Below are positions 9,241-21,222 of a DNA stretch of 64,000 bases, piece after piece. Position numbers and translations under genes: made by a program. Numbering within the stretch: the first letter of the stretch is position 1; each line of letters starts with the position of its first letter. Source of the stretch: Schistocerca nitens (lineage: Eukaryota; Arthropoda; Insecta; Orthoptera; Acrididae); the NCBI RefSeq assembly GCF_023898315.1, contig NC_064616.1, forward strand, positions 649,508,974-649,572,973, written 5' to 3'. The notes under the pieces were generated by a model. That model ran no database searches. It saw only the letters and a program-made list of their open reading frames with translations, and was not told the DNA's origin.

Positions 9241-11676
9241 TAAGTGATTCATAAGCTTGTTTTTTGAATAGTTTTTACTGTCATCATGAAAGATGACAAT
9301 GCTGGGAATTGAAATTTCCTACATTTTGACTGCCATCTAATCTGTGTGCACAGGAAGAAACTTAAGTGTGTTTGAAATGTAGTGGGTTGGTAGTCGGCTA
9401 TCAGTGGTATATTACTACCATCAAATAAAGCCCTTTCATCCTATTAATGCATTCTCTTGGCACGTACACTGTTGTTTAAAGCTCTAGGAGTTTTACTTTT
9501 AATACTGAACACTAAATTACTGACTGCCTATTGCTAGACAATAGCACAAACACTAGTGGTAGCATAGTGTTATATAGTGTACAGTGGCTTGTGTTAGTAA
9601 ATTCTGTTATAGGTAAGTTTCACCACTGCCAAATCATTTGTTTATAAAATATACAAAGGTCTTAGGATTAAGTATCACACAAAACTTTTTTTTAAATATT
9701 TAGCTGTCTATATTGTTTATGCACCGTATGATGGATTTTGTTTCGACTGTTTAATTAAAGCCTTAATAAGAGTAATGGTATCTGTTGTTAATTACTGACA
9801 AATAGAGATATTGCATTCTATTTTACTCACTACCTTTAATTGCCTACATTCTTACTGATGTACACTTTGTTCTAAATCTGTTTGTTATGCTGAAAATAAA
9901 GTAACGAGTTTGGGTAATTTTGTGTGTACTTAATATGTCTGAAGATACTTTGAATTTCCAGAGAATTTCCTATTAACCAATAGTCACTTCACTCCTGGAC
10001 AATCTAATTAAAGGGAATGCTTCATCAAATAACTGTTTGAAAAATGTTATGTACTTCCATATTTATACATTCTGTGTGCCAGTCTGCCCCTCAGTCCCTC
10101 AGTGCTTTTTCTGTCTGCTGAACACCGACCTGTCCTCATGTGCATCTTTTCCTCACTGTGGGGTCTATGGACCAATGCATCTAATCTAATTCAGTACTGT
10201 TGATAATGGCCATGTGGACAGGAAACTACATAGGATGACATTGAGAACAGCTTATCAAAATTCCAGGCCACCTCAAATCTATTCACTGAATAGGTCAGTT
10301 GGGAGGTGCAATTCTTCACTGATGGTTGCCACCTGAATATCCACATTCTGTGGCAAAGAGAGGGTATGCCTACGATTTGTATGAGACCCAATAGAAATTT
10401 GTCTTTATGAAGCTCTTGTTTCAAATTTATTCCTCCTTGTTGCATTCTGTAATGTCCAGTCAAGAGGAAGTGACCTAAGACTTGAAGTAATTGAATGCAG
10501 GACACAGCCATTCTGAGGTAAGTCCGGGCAGATATAAATGCATTGTATATTATAGGTTTGTACATAGTCAAAGTCTGAAGACACCTGAATTGTCTGAGAA
10601 GCACTTTAAGATGCTATAAACTTGAGCAATATTCATCCTTTACTACTGTCATCTTTGTAATGACAAATGGCTGGAAATATATTCTGTGTCATCTAACATA
10701 GAAACAGGCTGAGGAATTATGACCAAAAGATAAAAATTGGCAATTGCACACAGTTGTAATAGTAAAGGAACATGAATTAACACACATTTGTGTTGTTAAC
10801 ATCTTATCGCTTACAGACTCTCATAATACAGGCAGCTACTAATTTATTATCACCTTTATTATTGTTATAATAAAAGTAACAATTGATTCATAGATTTGTT
10901 TAAAGGTTAATCATGTAACCAAAATTGTTTGTTTCTTTACTTCACTGAAGTAACTTTTTAGTTTCAGGTGCCTGTTCTTGTTTCCTTGTAAATCCATCGT
11001 ACCAACAAGTATTGCAATGTACTCATTTTTTATGTACTACATTTCTTTAAATTTTCATGCTTCTCGTCTCCAAGTTCTTTTATGAAGCCTGAATCCGCCA
11101 GTCCTCACTGGTAAGGGAAAACTTGTGACGTCAATTTCAGGTTATTTGCGAACCAGAACACAAGGCACTTTTTTGCATTTCACTATTATCATCGCTCGAG
11201 TTTCGACATGGATAAATTATTAACATATGTTTTTTGAATTTGTAGTTGGATGTGTCAGCACTATTCGCTGAAAACCTTTTGCTGAACAAATCACCTTTGA
11301 AAACTTTTCCGTTCTGTGGCGTACCACGTCTGCAGATTTATTGTTTGAACTGAGATAGTAATATTTGTTAGAATTAGTTTTCTTGTTATATTAGCTCATT
11401 ACTGCAGTGCATTTTACATGACCTGATATCAATAATGTTTCTTAATGATGAAGTTACCCATCAGAAGCATTCAGTCTATGAGAATGTCTTATGAATACTT
11501 TCTGTCATGTCTTCAAACAGTGGTACACTGCTTATGATTTTATCAGATGTAATGTGTGGTATATTTTTAACGTTTTGCACTTGAGATGGAAAACAAATCC
11601 CACAGGGTCTATATTTGTTATTGCGGTGATCTGTCTTCCAAACAAGCTTCAAGACAGAAATATCAAGGTCCCGAAT

Positions 11677-11733
<57 letters not shown>

Positions 11734-12629
11734 AGGCTCTCTAACTGCCAGTAGTGCTTGGCACCATCTGTCTACCGAAGTGTGTACTACACTTTTAAAC
11801 AAACAAAGCAGAGGGAGTGACTACCTGTAAGGTATTCTACAACTAGCAGAAATAATGGTCAGACAGAGTGCCATTTGTTTATCAAAGTGTCACTTCAGTT
11901 TCGTGCTATCTAACTATGTAGAGTTACCATAAGGAATTAGCGCAACAGTGGAAATAAACATCAGTAGATGAGTATTAAATTATCTTTCTGTGGCAGTTGT
12001 CATATACTCTATTGTTGTAACTGTCAGATCGTGAATCAACTGTGGCAATAACCATCAGTAGATGAGCATACCTGTAAGTTATTTTTTGGTGACAGGTACT
12101 TCTTGCTCACAATTTTTTTTCTCTGGGAGTTACAGGCTACCATTACAGATTACTTGGAAGTTGATAACCATGTCCCAGACTCCAGTAGGTTGTAGCAGAC
12201 TACGATGTTCCCATGAGAGGACAAATATTGGAGTTAAACAAGCTTTTTCATACTTCTATGGAAATAACCACTAGTTGTCAGGGCTTCCACATGGTTGATT
12301 TCAAATTAACTTGCTATTTCAATATTTGATGTATAGTGTATAGCTAAAAATAGTCCAATTACGATTTGAATTACTAAACACAGTCCTAGTAGGGACCCAA
12401 AATTTCATCAAAATGAGATGTTTGTTGGTGCAGGTAAGTCAACTAAGGAGTTGTTAATAATGAGAGCTAGAGATCTGAAGCTTTCAACATAGTTCAGAAG
12501 CTAATGGCAACATAACATTAATTTGTTTTCTCTTATGCTGTGTGGTAGACGGTCGTTTGTGTACCACAGCTGTTTCCCCCTTTTCCTACCTCCAACCACG
12601 AATTTTTGCAGTAAGAATAACCATCACTT
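9241..12629. other. No gene recognised; (CT)n at 11680-11731
   Basis: A long AT-rich stretch without convincing coding, element termini or RNA genes. A 52-base (CT)n microsatellite lies at 11680-11731. Short open frames here show no recognisable motif. Confidence 0.6.
11680..11731. repeat. (CT)n microsatellite
   Basis: About 26 uninterrupted CT units. Confidence 0.97.
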
Positions 12630-12745
12630 CACTGCTGGTAAGCCTCCGTGTGACCTCTAATTTCTCTAATTTTTTCCTTCATGGTCTTTTTGTGATACGA
12701 TATATATGTGGTGGGAAGCAATATATCGGTTGACTCGAATGAAGA
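12630..12745 (-). mobile_element. Diverged CR1-like LINE 3' fragment
   Basis: The plus-strand text with TAATTTCTCTAATTTT, CATGGTCTTTTTGTGA, a TATATGTGGTGGGAAGCAAT segment and GGTTGACTC parallels the CR1-like 3' regions near 22620-22690 and 34700-34770. It is about 115 bp long, with no further match on either side. Confidence 0.45.
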
Positions 12746-12811
12746 AATTGAAATAAAACTGAAATTTAACAAATGTCTCTACTGTAATGTCATGAAATCC
12801 ACTGAAAGATT

Positions 12812-12875
<64 letters not shown>

Positions 12876-12950
12876 GCGCGCAAGAGAGATGTGAGCCCCC
12901 TAGGGGAGGGGAGGGGAGGGGAGGGGAGGGGGGGGGGAGGGAGGAGGGGG
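12812..12950. repeat. Compound simple repeat (CT)n(CA)n(CG)n and (GGGGA)n
   Basis: A (CT) block at 12812-12820, (CA) to about 12872, (CG) to about 12881, then GGGGA units and a G run at 12902-12950. The alternating purine-pyrimidine and G-rich parts could adopt Z-DNA or quadruplex forms. Confidence 0.95.
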
Positions 12951-14453
12951 TTTACAAGCAAGGAATGCTTGTAACTGGGTTCAGCAGACCAACTCCTCAT
13001 ATAAATTTTGTTTGGTAAGTTAATACACACAACAGGTAACTTCCTGATGCATTTGGTTCAAACTTTGTTTACAGCCACATTTACATGCAACAATGTACTT
13101 GTTAAAATTAATGTCCATTTCATACAAACTTACCAAATTTGTTAAGCAATCCTTGTATTACACCTACGTCTTGAAAAAGTGAAGAGCTATGTATCACAGT
13201 TATCCCGAATTGTTGGGCTAGGGGCAGGAGTTGGTACTACTGTTGCTAATCATTTTATCACAGCTTACATGAAGTGTCCCCTCTTTCAATTTCTACTGAA
13301 AACATGGCTGTGTAGTATTACAAATGGCAAAAAACCAGCTGCAGTAAAGTACCCAGTTTGCTTCTTCTGACAGCCAATTTAATAATTTTGCTATAATAAA
13401 AATTGTTTCAAAAATGTAGTTTGAAATAGTAAAGTAATGCTAAGAACAGAAGTGTATTTCAGAATTCCATAGAAAGGCAAATTACAGGTAACAGACTGAC
13501 TATGAAGGTCTGGAGATTGATTTTCAGTCAGTCCTGGGACTTTTTTTTCAGTTACTTACCACTTCTGTCACCTCTGGCAATTAATTGTTAATGTGAAAAA
13601 TTTCAAGGTCACAGAAAGGCAAGGACACATCACCACAAATAGAACCATGCCTAGTAAAGTCCTGCAAAGTTCAAACCACCCTTTGGACTGAGAGCATCTT
13701 TACCATTTACAAATAATATTCAAATTTCAGTAAGTCTAATTACTGCAGTAATTATGAACTGCTCACACTCACATGTGTATAAGTCATAATGTATAAGTGA
13801 AAATGAATAAGTGAAAGAGTGCAATAGAAGAGAAGTGACAAATAATCATTGATGTTAATCAGCTCATGCAATTAATAAGATGTGTAGATGTGTTATATAC
13901 ATCTTACACATGCTAAAATGGAGGTTTATACCACCTTAATTATGAGAAAAGATATTGGTTAGAAAAAGCCTATTTTCAGTTATCATTCACCTGCTGTGAT
14001 TTGTATGTTGAACCTCATATTTGTGTATGCATACTCTTATTTAATTGCAGAAATTGTTAAGCATGTAACATAAGAATGGCAAATTAGTTTGTTATTTTTA
14101 ACACATATTTGAGTGCTAACAGGGATTTGTAGCTCTGGAAAAGAGATTAACATACTCTGCAACAGAAATTACAAATGAGGTTTTCTGTATAGCATACTGG
14201 TTCATACTTATGTAGGGGCCCTTCAGTACTCTCATAACTTAAATAAATAGGGGACACCTTTCCATCAGGAGAGTAGCTCAGAATTAGAAGAATCAATCAT
14301 AATTACCTTCAGCAAATATGATATGTCACCACCATGAACAACCAACATCACTTTGCATCTCCAGGATACAAATTCAATGTCATTATTACACTGTATCTCT
14401 AAGTACATCCTCCTATGTACAGTATCAAAGTGGGATGAACACTACACTATATA
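12951..14453. other. No gene recognised
   Basis: AT-rich sequence. I found no coding motifs, inverted termini or tRNA-like boxes. Confidence 0.55.
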
Positions 14454-15045
14454 CAGGGTGTTTGGACTTTCCTGTTATAAGCTACCAATGCTTGTGGAGT
14501 ACAGTGGGTACATAATATTTTGAATAGGAATCTATGTCTGGAAATGTACCTTTTCCATTCTACGACAGTTTCAATTCGGATGTTTAACTTGTCCACTTCT
14601 GCTTGGGGAATTGAATTAGATGAGACGCAGTACAATTATTAGGTAACAATTGGAAATGAATCTTAACAAAACATCTATTTATCTCTTGAGCACATTTGTT
14701 TGTATTAACACTCAAACATTACATTCTGTATGTACAGTATGCTGGATTCATTTTTGTTTTTCAGTAACGTAAACATACAATGTTTCTGTGTTAATACTAA
14801 CAAATTTGCTTAAGTGATAAATGGATGTTTCATTACGCTTCATTTCAAATTGTTACCTAATAATTGTACTGTGTCACACCTAATTCAATTCCACAAGTGT
14901 AAGTGGACGAGTTAAACATCTGAACTGAAACCATTATAGAACAGAAACGCTAAGTTTCTGGACATGGGTTCATATTCAAATTATTTTCTACTCACTTCCC
15001 TCTACAAATCCTTCAAGTTTGTAACACGTATTTCCAAACACCCAG
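14454..15045. repeat. Foldback MITE, about 592 bp, TA-flanked
   Basis: The ends are inverted (CAGGGTGTTTGGA at 14454; the reverse complement of the right end starts CTGGGTGTTTGGA at 15045). Each is bordered by TA. Most of the interior is also inverted: the left arm runs to about 14745 and is complementary to about 14760-15045. Shared words include ATGTTTAACT, GTACAATTATTAGGTAACAA and GTTTGTATTAACACTCAAACATT. TA borders and lack of coding suggest a non-autonomous element moved by a Tc1/mariner-type transposase. Confidence 0.85.
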
Positions 15046-16357
15046 TATATGATATGTCATCTGATGCTGTAACTCTTCTGACATGTTTTAATAAACTAAT
15101 GAAGTTGTGGTAGGACATTGACACCTTTTGCCTGCAGCAGGAAAGATATTACTGCATTGGCTATCACAAATGTGGTGAAGACACTGGTTTAGTCCTTTTA
15201 AATGTTTCCAAACCAGAGGATATATATTTTTTCTGGAAGCAAGGGACAACACATTGTTGCTGTCATCAGGTTACAATGGGCAGTGCACATGACATACTTA
15301 ATATACTGACTGCCATACTATATTATGATGATGATTACTTATAAAATTTCCTGATGGTTGTTTAACACTAATTATGCACAATCTGTGTAATACTTATTTC
15401 AATTGCCTTGCAGTTTGTTCCTTCCACCCATCCGCCAAACCATATGTTGTTGATCGGGTAGTCTAGAGACATAAAGAGGTGGTCATGCTGACTCAGATTT
15501 ATTATCAGCAACAGACAGTACCTCACAGTTGTCACCTGCTGACTGAGAATGGAGGAAGGCAACAAAATTAAAGTTCCATTTGTACTGTAATCAGTTAAGT
15601 CTAAACATGATCTGTGATTTACCTTACGTTTCAATCAGGGCAGTCATGTGGAGAACAGAGTAAGTAAGTGAAAAGTTTGAAGCTTGTAATAGTTCTGGTT
15701 ATATTTTAGATTGCTAATCTGCATCTCTTTAATGCAGAAACTCTGTTACTCTTTCTGTGACAAAGGCATCAAAACACACATGTGCATTTCATTACCTGTG
15801 ATGTGTGCATAAAAAAGTAAGATATGGAGGTTTATATTCCTCTTCTGCATTGTGTTTGTCAAATACAAGAATTCTACTGGATCAGTATCTTAATTCCCAC
15901 AATTAAGTACTACACAAACATTACGTAACTGGAAATAAGTTACTTCCACTGAACAAAGTGAACACATTTGAGATTGTAAAAATACATGTTTACAGGTACA
16001 CCTTTGCCTTCATACAGTAAATAATATTTATAGACATGATACACAAAAGTGCTAGACATAGTGCTCGTATACAATAATTGCTCCTTAAACTCACAACTAT
16101 TTATCAAAAAATGCTGGGCTAAATGTAATGTTAAAAAATTATGACATAAATTTGCATACTGTTGTTTTGTACAGAAAATGTCCAAGACACATCACAACTT
16201 ACCACTGTTATCCTGTCCAAAGACGTGAATCTGCCATCTGCAAACAGAAGAGGCAGACAGAAAATCATCTTCTGTCCAAACTACTGCCTCTGGATTTCCT
16301 TCTAGGGACTGCCTAATTACTGCAAATAGAAAATAAAAGTCGTCAAGTTAATTGGTG
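15046..16357. other. No gene recognised
   Basis: AT-rich sequence with no supported coding region, repeat terminus or RNA gene. Confidence 0.55.
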
Positions 16358-16430
16358 TGTGTGTGTGGGGGGGGGGGGGGGGGGGCGGCGCGCGTGTGTG
16401 TGTGTGGGTGCGTGCACGCGCGCACACATG
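16358..16430. repeat. (GT)n / poly-G (19) / (GC,GT) simple repeat
   Basis: GT units, an unbroken G run at 16367-16385, then CG- and GT-rich alternating sequence including GTGCACGCGCGCACACA. Confidence 0.95.
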
Positions 16431-16555
16431 ACACATGAATAACTGGATCCCCATATTCCCTTTACTATTTGCTACTATTTTACAAATCTATGAATGTAAT
16501 TCAGTTTTCTGACAAATGGGATTCCAAAAGAAAGTTCCATTTGGGTACTGTTACG

Positions 16556-16826
16556 AAAAATAAATAAATAAATGGTTTATTTGTCCATAATAACTTAACA
16601 GTCATGGGCATAGTCAGTTTACGAACACAAGAACATTAAAAAAAGTTTAGAAGTAAAGACAAATTATACACAATAACATTAAAAAACCTTGATGGAGTAT
16701 GAACATTTATCAATTAACAGTTGCTTTAATTTTGTCTTAAATATGTTTCCTTTTAACAATTTTGTATTATTTGGCAATCTCTTATAAAAATGTCTTCTAG
16801 CAGAAAATGGACTATGATCTGTTGCT
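16556..16826 (-). mobile_element. LINE 3' end with (AAAT)n tail
   Basis: On the minus strand this ends in ACAAATAAACCATTTATTTA and short ATTT units, the typical terminus of a 5'-truncated jockey/CR1-class LINE. The remaining 250 bp is untranslated-looking. It is directly followed by the Penelope-like element. The call rests on terminus style only. Confidence 0.4.
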
Positions 16827-16839
16827 TCACCTGGTCCTA

Positions 16840-17810
16840 CTCAACTCAACAAGCCTCCTTCCTAGATGTTGACCTCCACCTCAAAGATAGCTACATCAGT
16901 ACCTCTGTCAATATCAAACCTACTAACCACCAGTAATTCCTCCTCTTTGACAGCTGCCACCTGTTCCATACCAAGAAGTCCCTTCTGTACAGTCTAACCA
17001 CCCATGGTCATCGCATCTGCAGTGACGAGCAGTCCCTCTTGAAATACACCGAGGGTCTCGCTGAAGCCTTAACTGACTGCATTTATCCTCCCAACCTCAT
17101 ACAAAAACAAATCTCCCATGCCTTATCTTTCCAGTCTCCCAGCACCTCCCAAAACCTCAACGTCTGACCACAGAAGATCATTCACCTCATAACTCAGCGC
17201 CACCCAGGACTGGAGCAACTGAATTACATTATCCGCCAGGGTTTCCATAGCCTCTCTTTGTGCCCTGTAATGAGAAACATGCTGCCCACTATCCTTCCCA
17301 CCCCTCCAACACTGGTATCCGCCATCCACTGAACCTACACAATATACTCATCCAACCTTACACAACCCCTGCTCCCAATCCCTTTCCTCATGGCTCACAC
17401 CCCTATAATAGACCTAGATGCAATACCTGTCCCACAAATCCTTCCACCATCACTTCTCCAGTCCGGTCACTAACATCACCTATCCCATCAACAGCAGAGC
17501 TACCTGTGAAACCAGACATGTGTTCTACAAGCTAAGCTGCAACCACTGTGCTGCATTCTATGTATGCATGACAACCAGCAAGCTGCCTGTTCGCGTGAAT
17601 GTCCACCGACAAACTGTGGCCAAGAAACAAGTGGACCACCCTGTTGCTGAAAACTCTGCCAAATATGATATCCTTCATTTCAATGACTGCTTCACAGTCT
17701 GTTCCATACTGATCCTTCCCACCAAGCTTTCCTGAACTGCGTAGGTGGGAACTTTCCCTGCAACACGTCCTACATTCCCGTAACACTCCTGGCCTCAACC
17801 TCCATTAGTC
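16840..17810 (+). pseudogene. Penelope polyprotein C-terminus: RT end plus GIY-YIG endonuclease
   Basis: The first part reads QASFLDVDLHLKDSYISTSV, then NIKPTN, FDSCH and HTKKSLLYSL. This is the Penelope-type segment in which FLDV and STSVYRKPT precede a histidine-containing block. From 17520 a second domain reads FYKLSCNHCAAFYVCMTTSK, then RVNVHRQTV and KQVDHPVAE. The spacing of C..C, Y-V-x-x-T, R and H matches the GIY-YIG nuclease joined to Penelope reverse transcriptases, which cuts target DNA. The glycine of the YxG motif is replaced by Cys. An in-frame stop near 16936 and frame changes near 17165 make it inactive. Confidence 0.75.
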
Positions 17811-18091
17811 ACTGTCCTCACCCATCCAGCCTCTTTCCTGTTCCCATTCCAACACTACACAGCCGTCATACCACCACCACACCCAGTCTATTTATTTCTC
17901 TCCTTTTCCACTACCCCCCCCCTTTCCCCTTCTCTGAGTCTAACGTGCAGCACTTCACTGCCCGCCACCCCCACCATACTATCCCTCCCCCTCCCCACTC
18001 CACCCGCCTACTTACCCCCACCCAGTCGCCACTCCCATCATCCACTGCTGCTTCTGCTCGTAGTGTGGTTTCAGTTGCCTGACACTGCAGT

Positions 18092-18094
<3 letters not shown>

Positions 18095-18165
<71 letters not shown>
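18095..18165. repeat. (GT)n microsatellite in Penelope 3' region
   Basis: About 35 GT units with one interruption near the end. Confidence 0.97.
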
Positions 18166-18167
<2 letters not shown>

Positions 18168-18180
18168 TGGGTGTGCGCAC

Positions 18181-18271
18181 GCTAATTTGGTATGGAGAGG
18201 GCATAGGATGATATTCTCTCTCTGATGGTGTGGAGTTTATTAGAGAAGGCTGTAGCGCAACAGATAGTGTT
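18181..18271. repeat. Direct repeat, copy 1 (LINE RNase-H segment in Penelope tail)
   Basis: AATTTGGTATGGAGAGG through CAACAGATAGTGTT is about 88% identical by eye to 18874-18960. On the minus strand both encode the RNase-H-end residues ICWATVSSNKLHTIS of LINE copy C. It lies between the (GT)n tract and the remainder of the Penelope tail. Confidence 0.85.
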
Positions 18272-18699
18272 CCATATATGTCTGTCTATTGTTAACGAAA
18301 GCCTAATGGGTGAAAGGTATTGTGAGAGTCTTTTTGCTGTACCTATCTGCAACTCAGCATCTCCGCTATATGGTGAGTAGCAACTTTCCTTCTCATAATA
18401 TTGTTACATTCCATCATGATTTCCCATTGTTTGATATAATGAAATAAGGTGAAACAAATATCAGGTCAGTAAGTGCATGGGGTTAGGCAATGAAAAATAA
18501 GGTGTGGTAAAAAGAAGGGCCAACTGTATCTAAAAGCAACTAAAACAAAATAAATTGGAGATGAATGAGGCAGCTGGAGAAGGAGGTAGGGTCATGAGTC
18601 CCAGACCCAGCATGCAGTTGGAGAGCCCCATCCCAACCACCCCATCCTTGGCCACAAAAGTAGTTCAAATGTTGTATGTGATAGTAAAAATCACTTTCA

Positions 18700-19300
18700 C
18701 AGAGAGAGCAAAGAACAAGTTCAAATGTTCATAAGTCGTCTGCCAGCATAAGAGGTGAAGAATTTGGAAGGCCATGTTTAGCATGAAGAGCCACGAGTAC
18801 ATGAGCTGCTGTTAGGAAGGCTCAGAAACCACAACTTGGAGATGGCTTGTTACATACAATAAAACTACGGGTTAATTTGGTATGGAGAGGACATATGATA
18901 ACATTCTTTCACTGATAGTGTGGAGTTTATTAGATGAGACTGTAGCCCAACAGATAGTGTTAAATCACCGGGTGAAGAACTGCAAATTGACATAAGGGTT
19001 TGTCAAAGGGAATTTTGGGTGAGTAATCACTCTCTAGCCCAACAGTCTGCCACTTGATCCCTGGGATACCCACACAACCTGCGACTCACAGAAAGATTAC
19101 TGAGCAGACGGTATGACTAAGGCCAGAGAGGAGGTAATGAACAGCAGACATCACATGGTAGCAAGAGTAACCTCGATCAGTAACCTTTAGGCTGCTCAAT
19201 GACTCACAAAAATTTTATGTTGTGGGAAGTTCGTATAATAAAATGTAGAGCTCTATTGTAGGGTAAAGGAACACACATGGAAAGGTCTTGGGAGTGACAA
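18700..19300 (-). pseudogene. LINE copy C RNase H remnant
   Basis: NRALHFIIRTSHNIKFL (about 19240) matches SRALHFIKRTSLDLVLI in copy E. LCGYPRDQVADCW (about 19070) corresponds to the VPGH...GNE.AD core, and ICWATVSSNKLHTISER (about 18950) to the segment before the terminal zinc region. RNase H would remove the RNA template. Catalytic residues are not conserved. Confidence 0.5.
18874..18960. repeat. Direct repeat, copy 2 (in LINE copy C)
   Basis: In its natural context within the RNase-H end of LINE copy C; partner of 18181-18271, which lies about 690 bp away in the same orientation. Confidence 0.85.
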
Positions 19301-19599
19301 ACTTTAGATGATTCTTGAAACAGTTTAGTCCCAATTCATGGTCTGGGTTGGAACGAAGTGGGGAAGGGGGTGGGGGGTGGGGGGGAAGGGGTCAGGGAAA
19401 CATGGGGAACACATTCTATAGGGGTTGAGTGGAGGTCCCAGCAGAGCACCTCAAGGTACACTCCAACTGATAATCCCAGCCAAGGGCAGATGCCAGGGGT
19501 TGATGCCCCTTGTATGCAATAAGAATTTGATAAGTTGGATGATTACAAAATTGTCAGATGGTGATCACATAACTGAGCAATAGTTGGTACTGTCAGAAC

Positions 19600-20980
19600 T
19601 GAAGAGATAAGTTTCCATGCTTCTGCAAGGAGACTGTCTACAACTCTAATCCGGAAAGTGTCAAGGCCAGTCTTACTTCACACTGATGGACTACATCCAA
19701 TAATTTCAAAGCCGACAGTGCCACCAATCCATAAACCTGGCAACCATAGTCCAAGTGGGGTGATACCAGGACCTGGTAAATACAGGAGAGAGCAATGCAA
19801 TCTTCACTCGAGTGGTGTGTGCAAGAAAGTGGAGAGTGTTAAGCTTTTGCATGCAGCTAGTCTTTAGCTGAGTAATACGGGGCAGCTATGTAAGCTGTTT
19901 ATCAAACAGGAATCCCGAATATTGGGACTGTGCAACAACATTCAAGTACTGGGTACCCAAGTACATGCTAAAGTTAGGTTGGACCATAGTACAACAGTAG
20001 AAATGCATGGCTCGCATTTTTGCAGAAGAAATGTGGAAGCCATGGGTAAGGGTCCAAGAAGAAGCCCTTCAGAAGGACTTTGGAACTGACATTCAGCCAA
20101 GGTCGCGTATTAGAAGTGATACTAATTGCAAAAGTCAGTGACATAAACCATGAGGGGTAACCACTGATCTGACAGAAGTTCCTAGCCCATTGATGGCAAT
20201 GAGGAGGAGAGTAACACTCAGCACGGAACCCTGCAGGATGCTGTTCTCTCGGACTGACGGGGAACTGATTGTTGTACCAACTGTAACATGAAACAACGAG
20301 TGGAATAAAAACTGACAAATAACTGGTAGGAAGCCTCAAATGTCCTAGTCACAGAGCATACGTAAAATGTAATGGCACCAAGGGGTGCCTCCTGGATACC
20401 ACACGACAAGACAACAAAAGGCCCTGCCATTTGAAAACTTAGTGTTATTGCTGGGAAATCATTTTTTCAAGTAGAGTGTACGTCAAGTTGGTCAGGCTAA
20501 TCTCTCAGTGCCCATCAACTGCCATAGGTTTTTTTGTCTGGTTTAAGGATTGGGAGGATGATACTATTTCGCCATTGTGAAGGGGAACACCTTCTAACCA
20601 AATACTGTTTAGGACCCTGAGTAAATGGAACCTTTCACTAACACTCATTGTCAGATCATCCATTTATGAACTGAATCAGAGTCTGGGGCTGTATTGTGAG
20701 GTGAGTTAAGAGAGTGAAGCCATTCCGAATCAAAGACTCATTATATAATTTGCCCTGAAGAGGAATAAAGGATTGGGAGGTACCTTCAACTTGTCTTATC
20801 ATCTGAAGGTAATGGGATAAGGAGGAGACACCAACACTGTTGCACAGTGGGTTGCAAGGAGTTCAGCAAGAACCTCGGTAGGAATACCACTGTGTAGGAA
20901 GAGACCTGGAAGAGTTGTTGATCTTTGGCAGCCCAGAAAACTACAGAGCCTGGGCCACAACTGGTATCAAGAGGCATGTG
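19600..20980 (-). pseudogene. LINE copy C reverse transcriptase remnant
   Basis: Pieces in different frames include VVFWAAKDQQLFQ (about 20925), REQHPAGFRAECYSPP (where PQGSVLS is expected, about 20240), a catalytic YVDD region lost to decay, SQYSGFLFDKQLT (about 19905, equivalent to RFLGLIFDKKLTW) and a downstream QKLNTLHFLAHTT. The homologous piece in copy E reads FFGLVFDKKMT and helps align it. Confidence 0.55.
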
Positions 20981-21222
20981 CTCTTCTCAAAGAGGAGACG
21001 ACGTGCTCCAAGCATTCCTTCTTACTGTGTTTAATTAGATAGTGAACCTTAGTGTGAAGCCACTTGAAAGTGATCTGGGTGGAATGTGAAAGATGTTGCT
21101 CAAGATGTTGCAGGGCCCTTCAATAATCCTGTATAGCTATTGCTATGTTTTTGGTCCAACATGGCACTGGCCACCGCAGTGGCAGAGGGTCACATAGCAA
21201 CCACTGTAGCGAAGCCACAAGA

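Larger units (their letters stand above)
16830..18440 (+). mobile_element. Penelope-like retroelement, 5'-truncated
   Basis: The plus strand carries the C-terminal part of a Penelope-type reverse transcriptase, then a GIY-YIG endonuclease domain, then a pyrimidine-rich 3' region (17810-18060), a (GT)n tract and a conserved-looking tail ending near CCATTGTTTGAT at 18436. I recall this tail as highly repeated in locust DNA. Within it, 18181-18271 is not Penelope sequence but a copy of LINE RNase-H sequence. The 5' part with the catalytic reverse-transcriptase motifs is missing. Confidence 0.75.

Noticed and set aside
11491-11802. Serine/leucine- or arginine/glutamate-repeat proteins
   Set aside because: They are translations of the (CT)n microsatellite.
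12666-13030. Cysteine/valine-repeat frames
   Set aside because: They are translations of the (CA)n tract.
9241-16357. Host gene exons in the AT-rich stretch
   Set aside because: Open frames are short, with no conserved motif or convincing splice-bounded series. A host exon cannot be excluded but is not supported.
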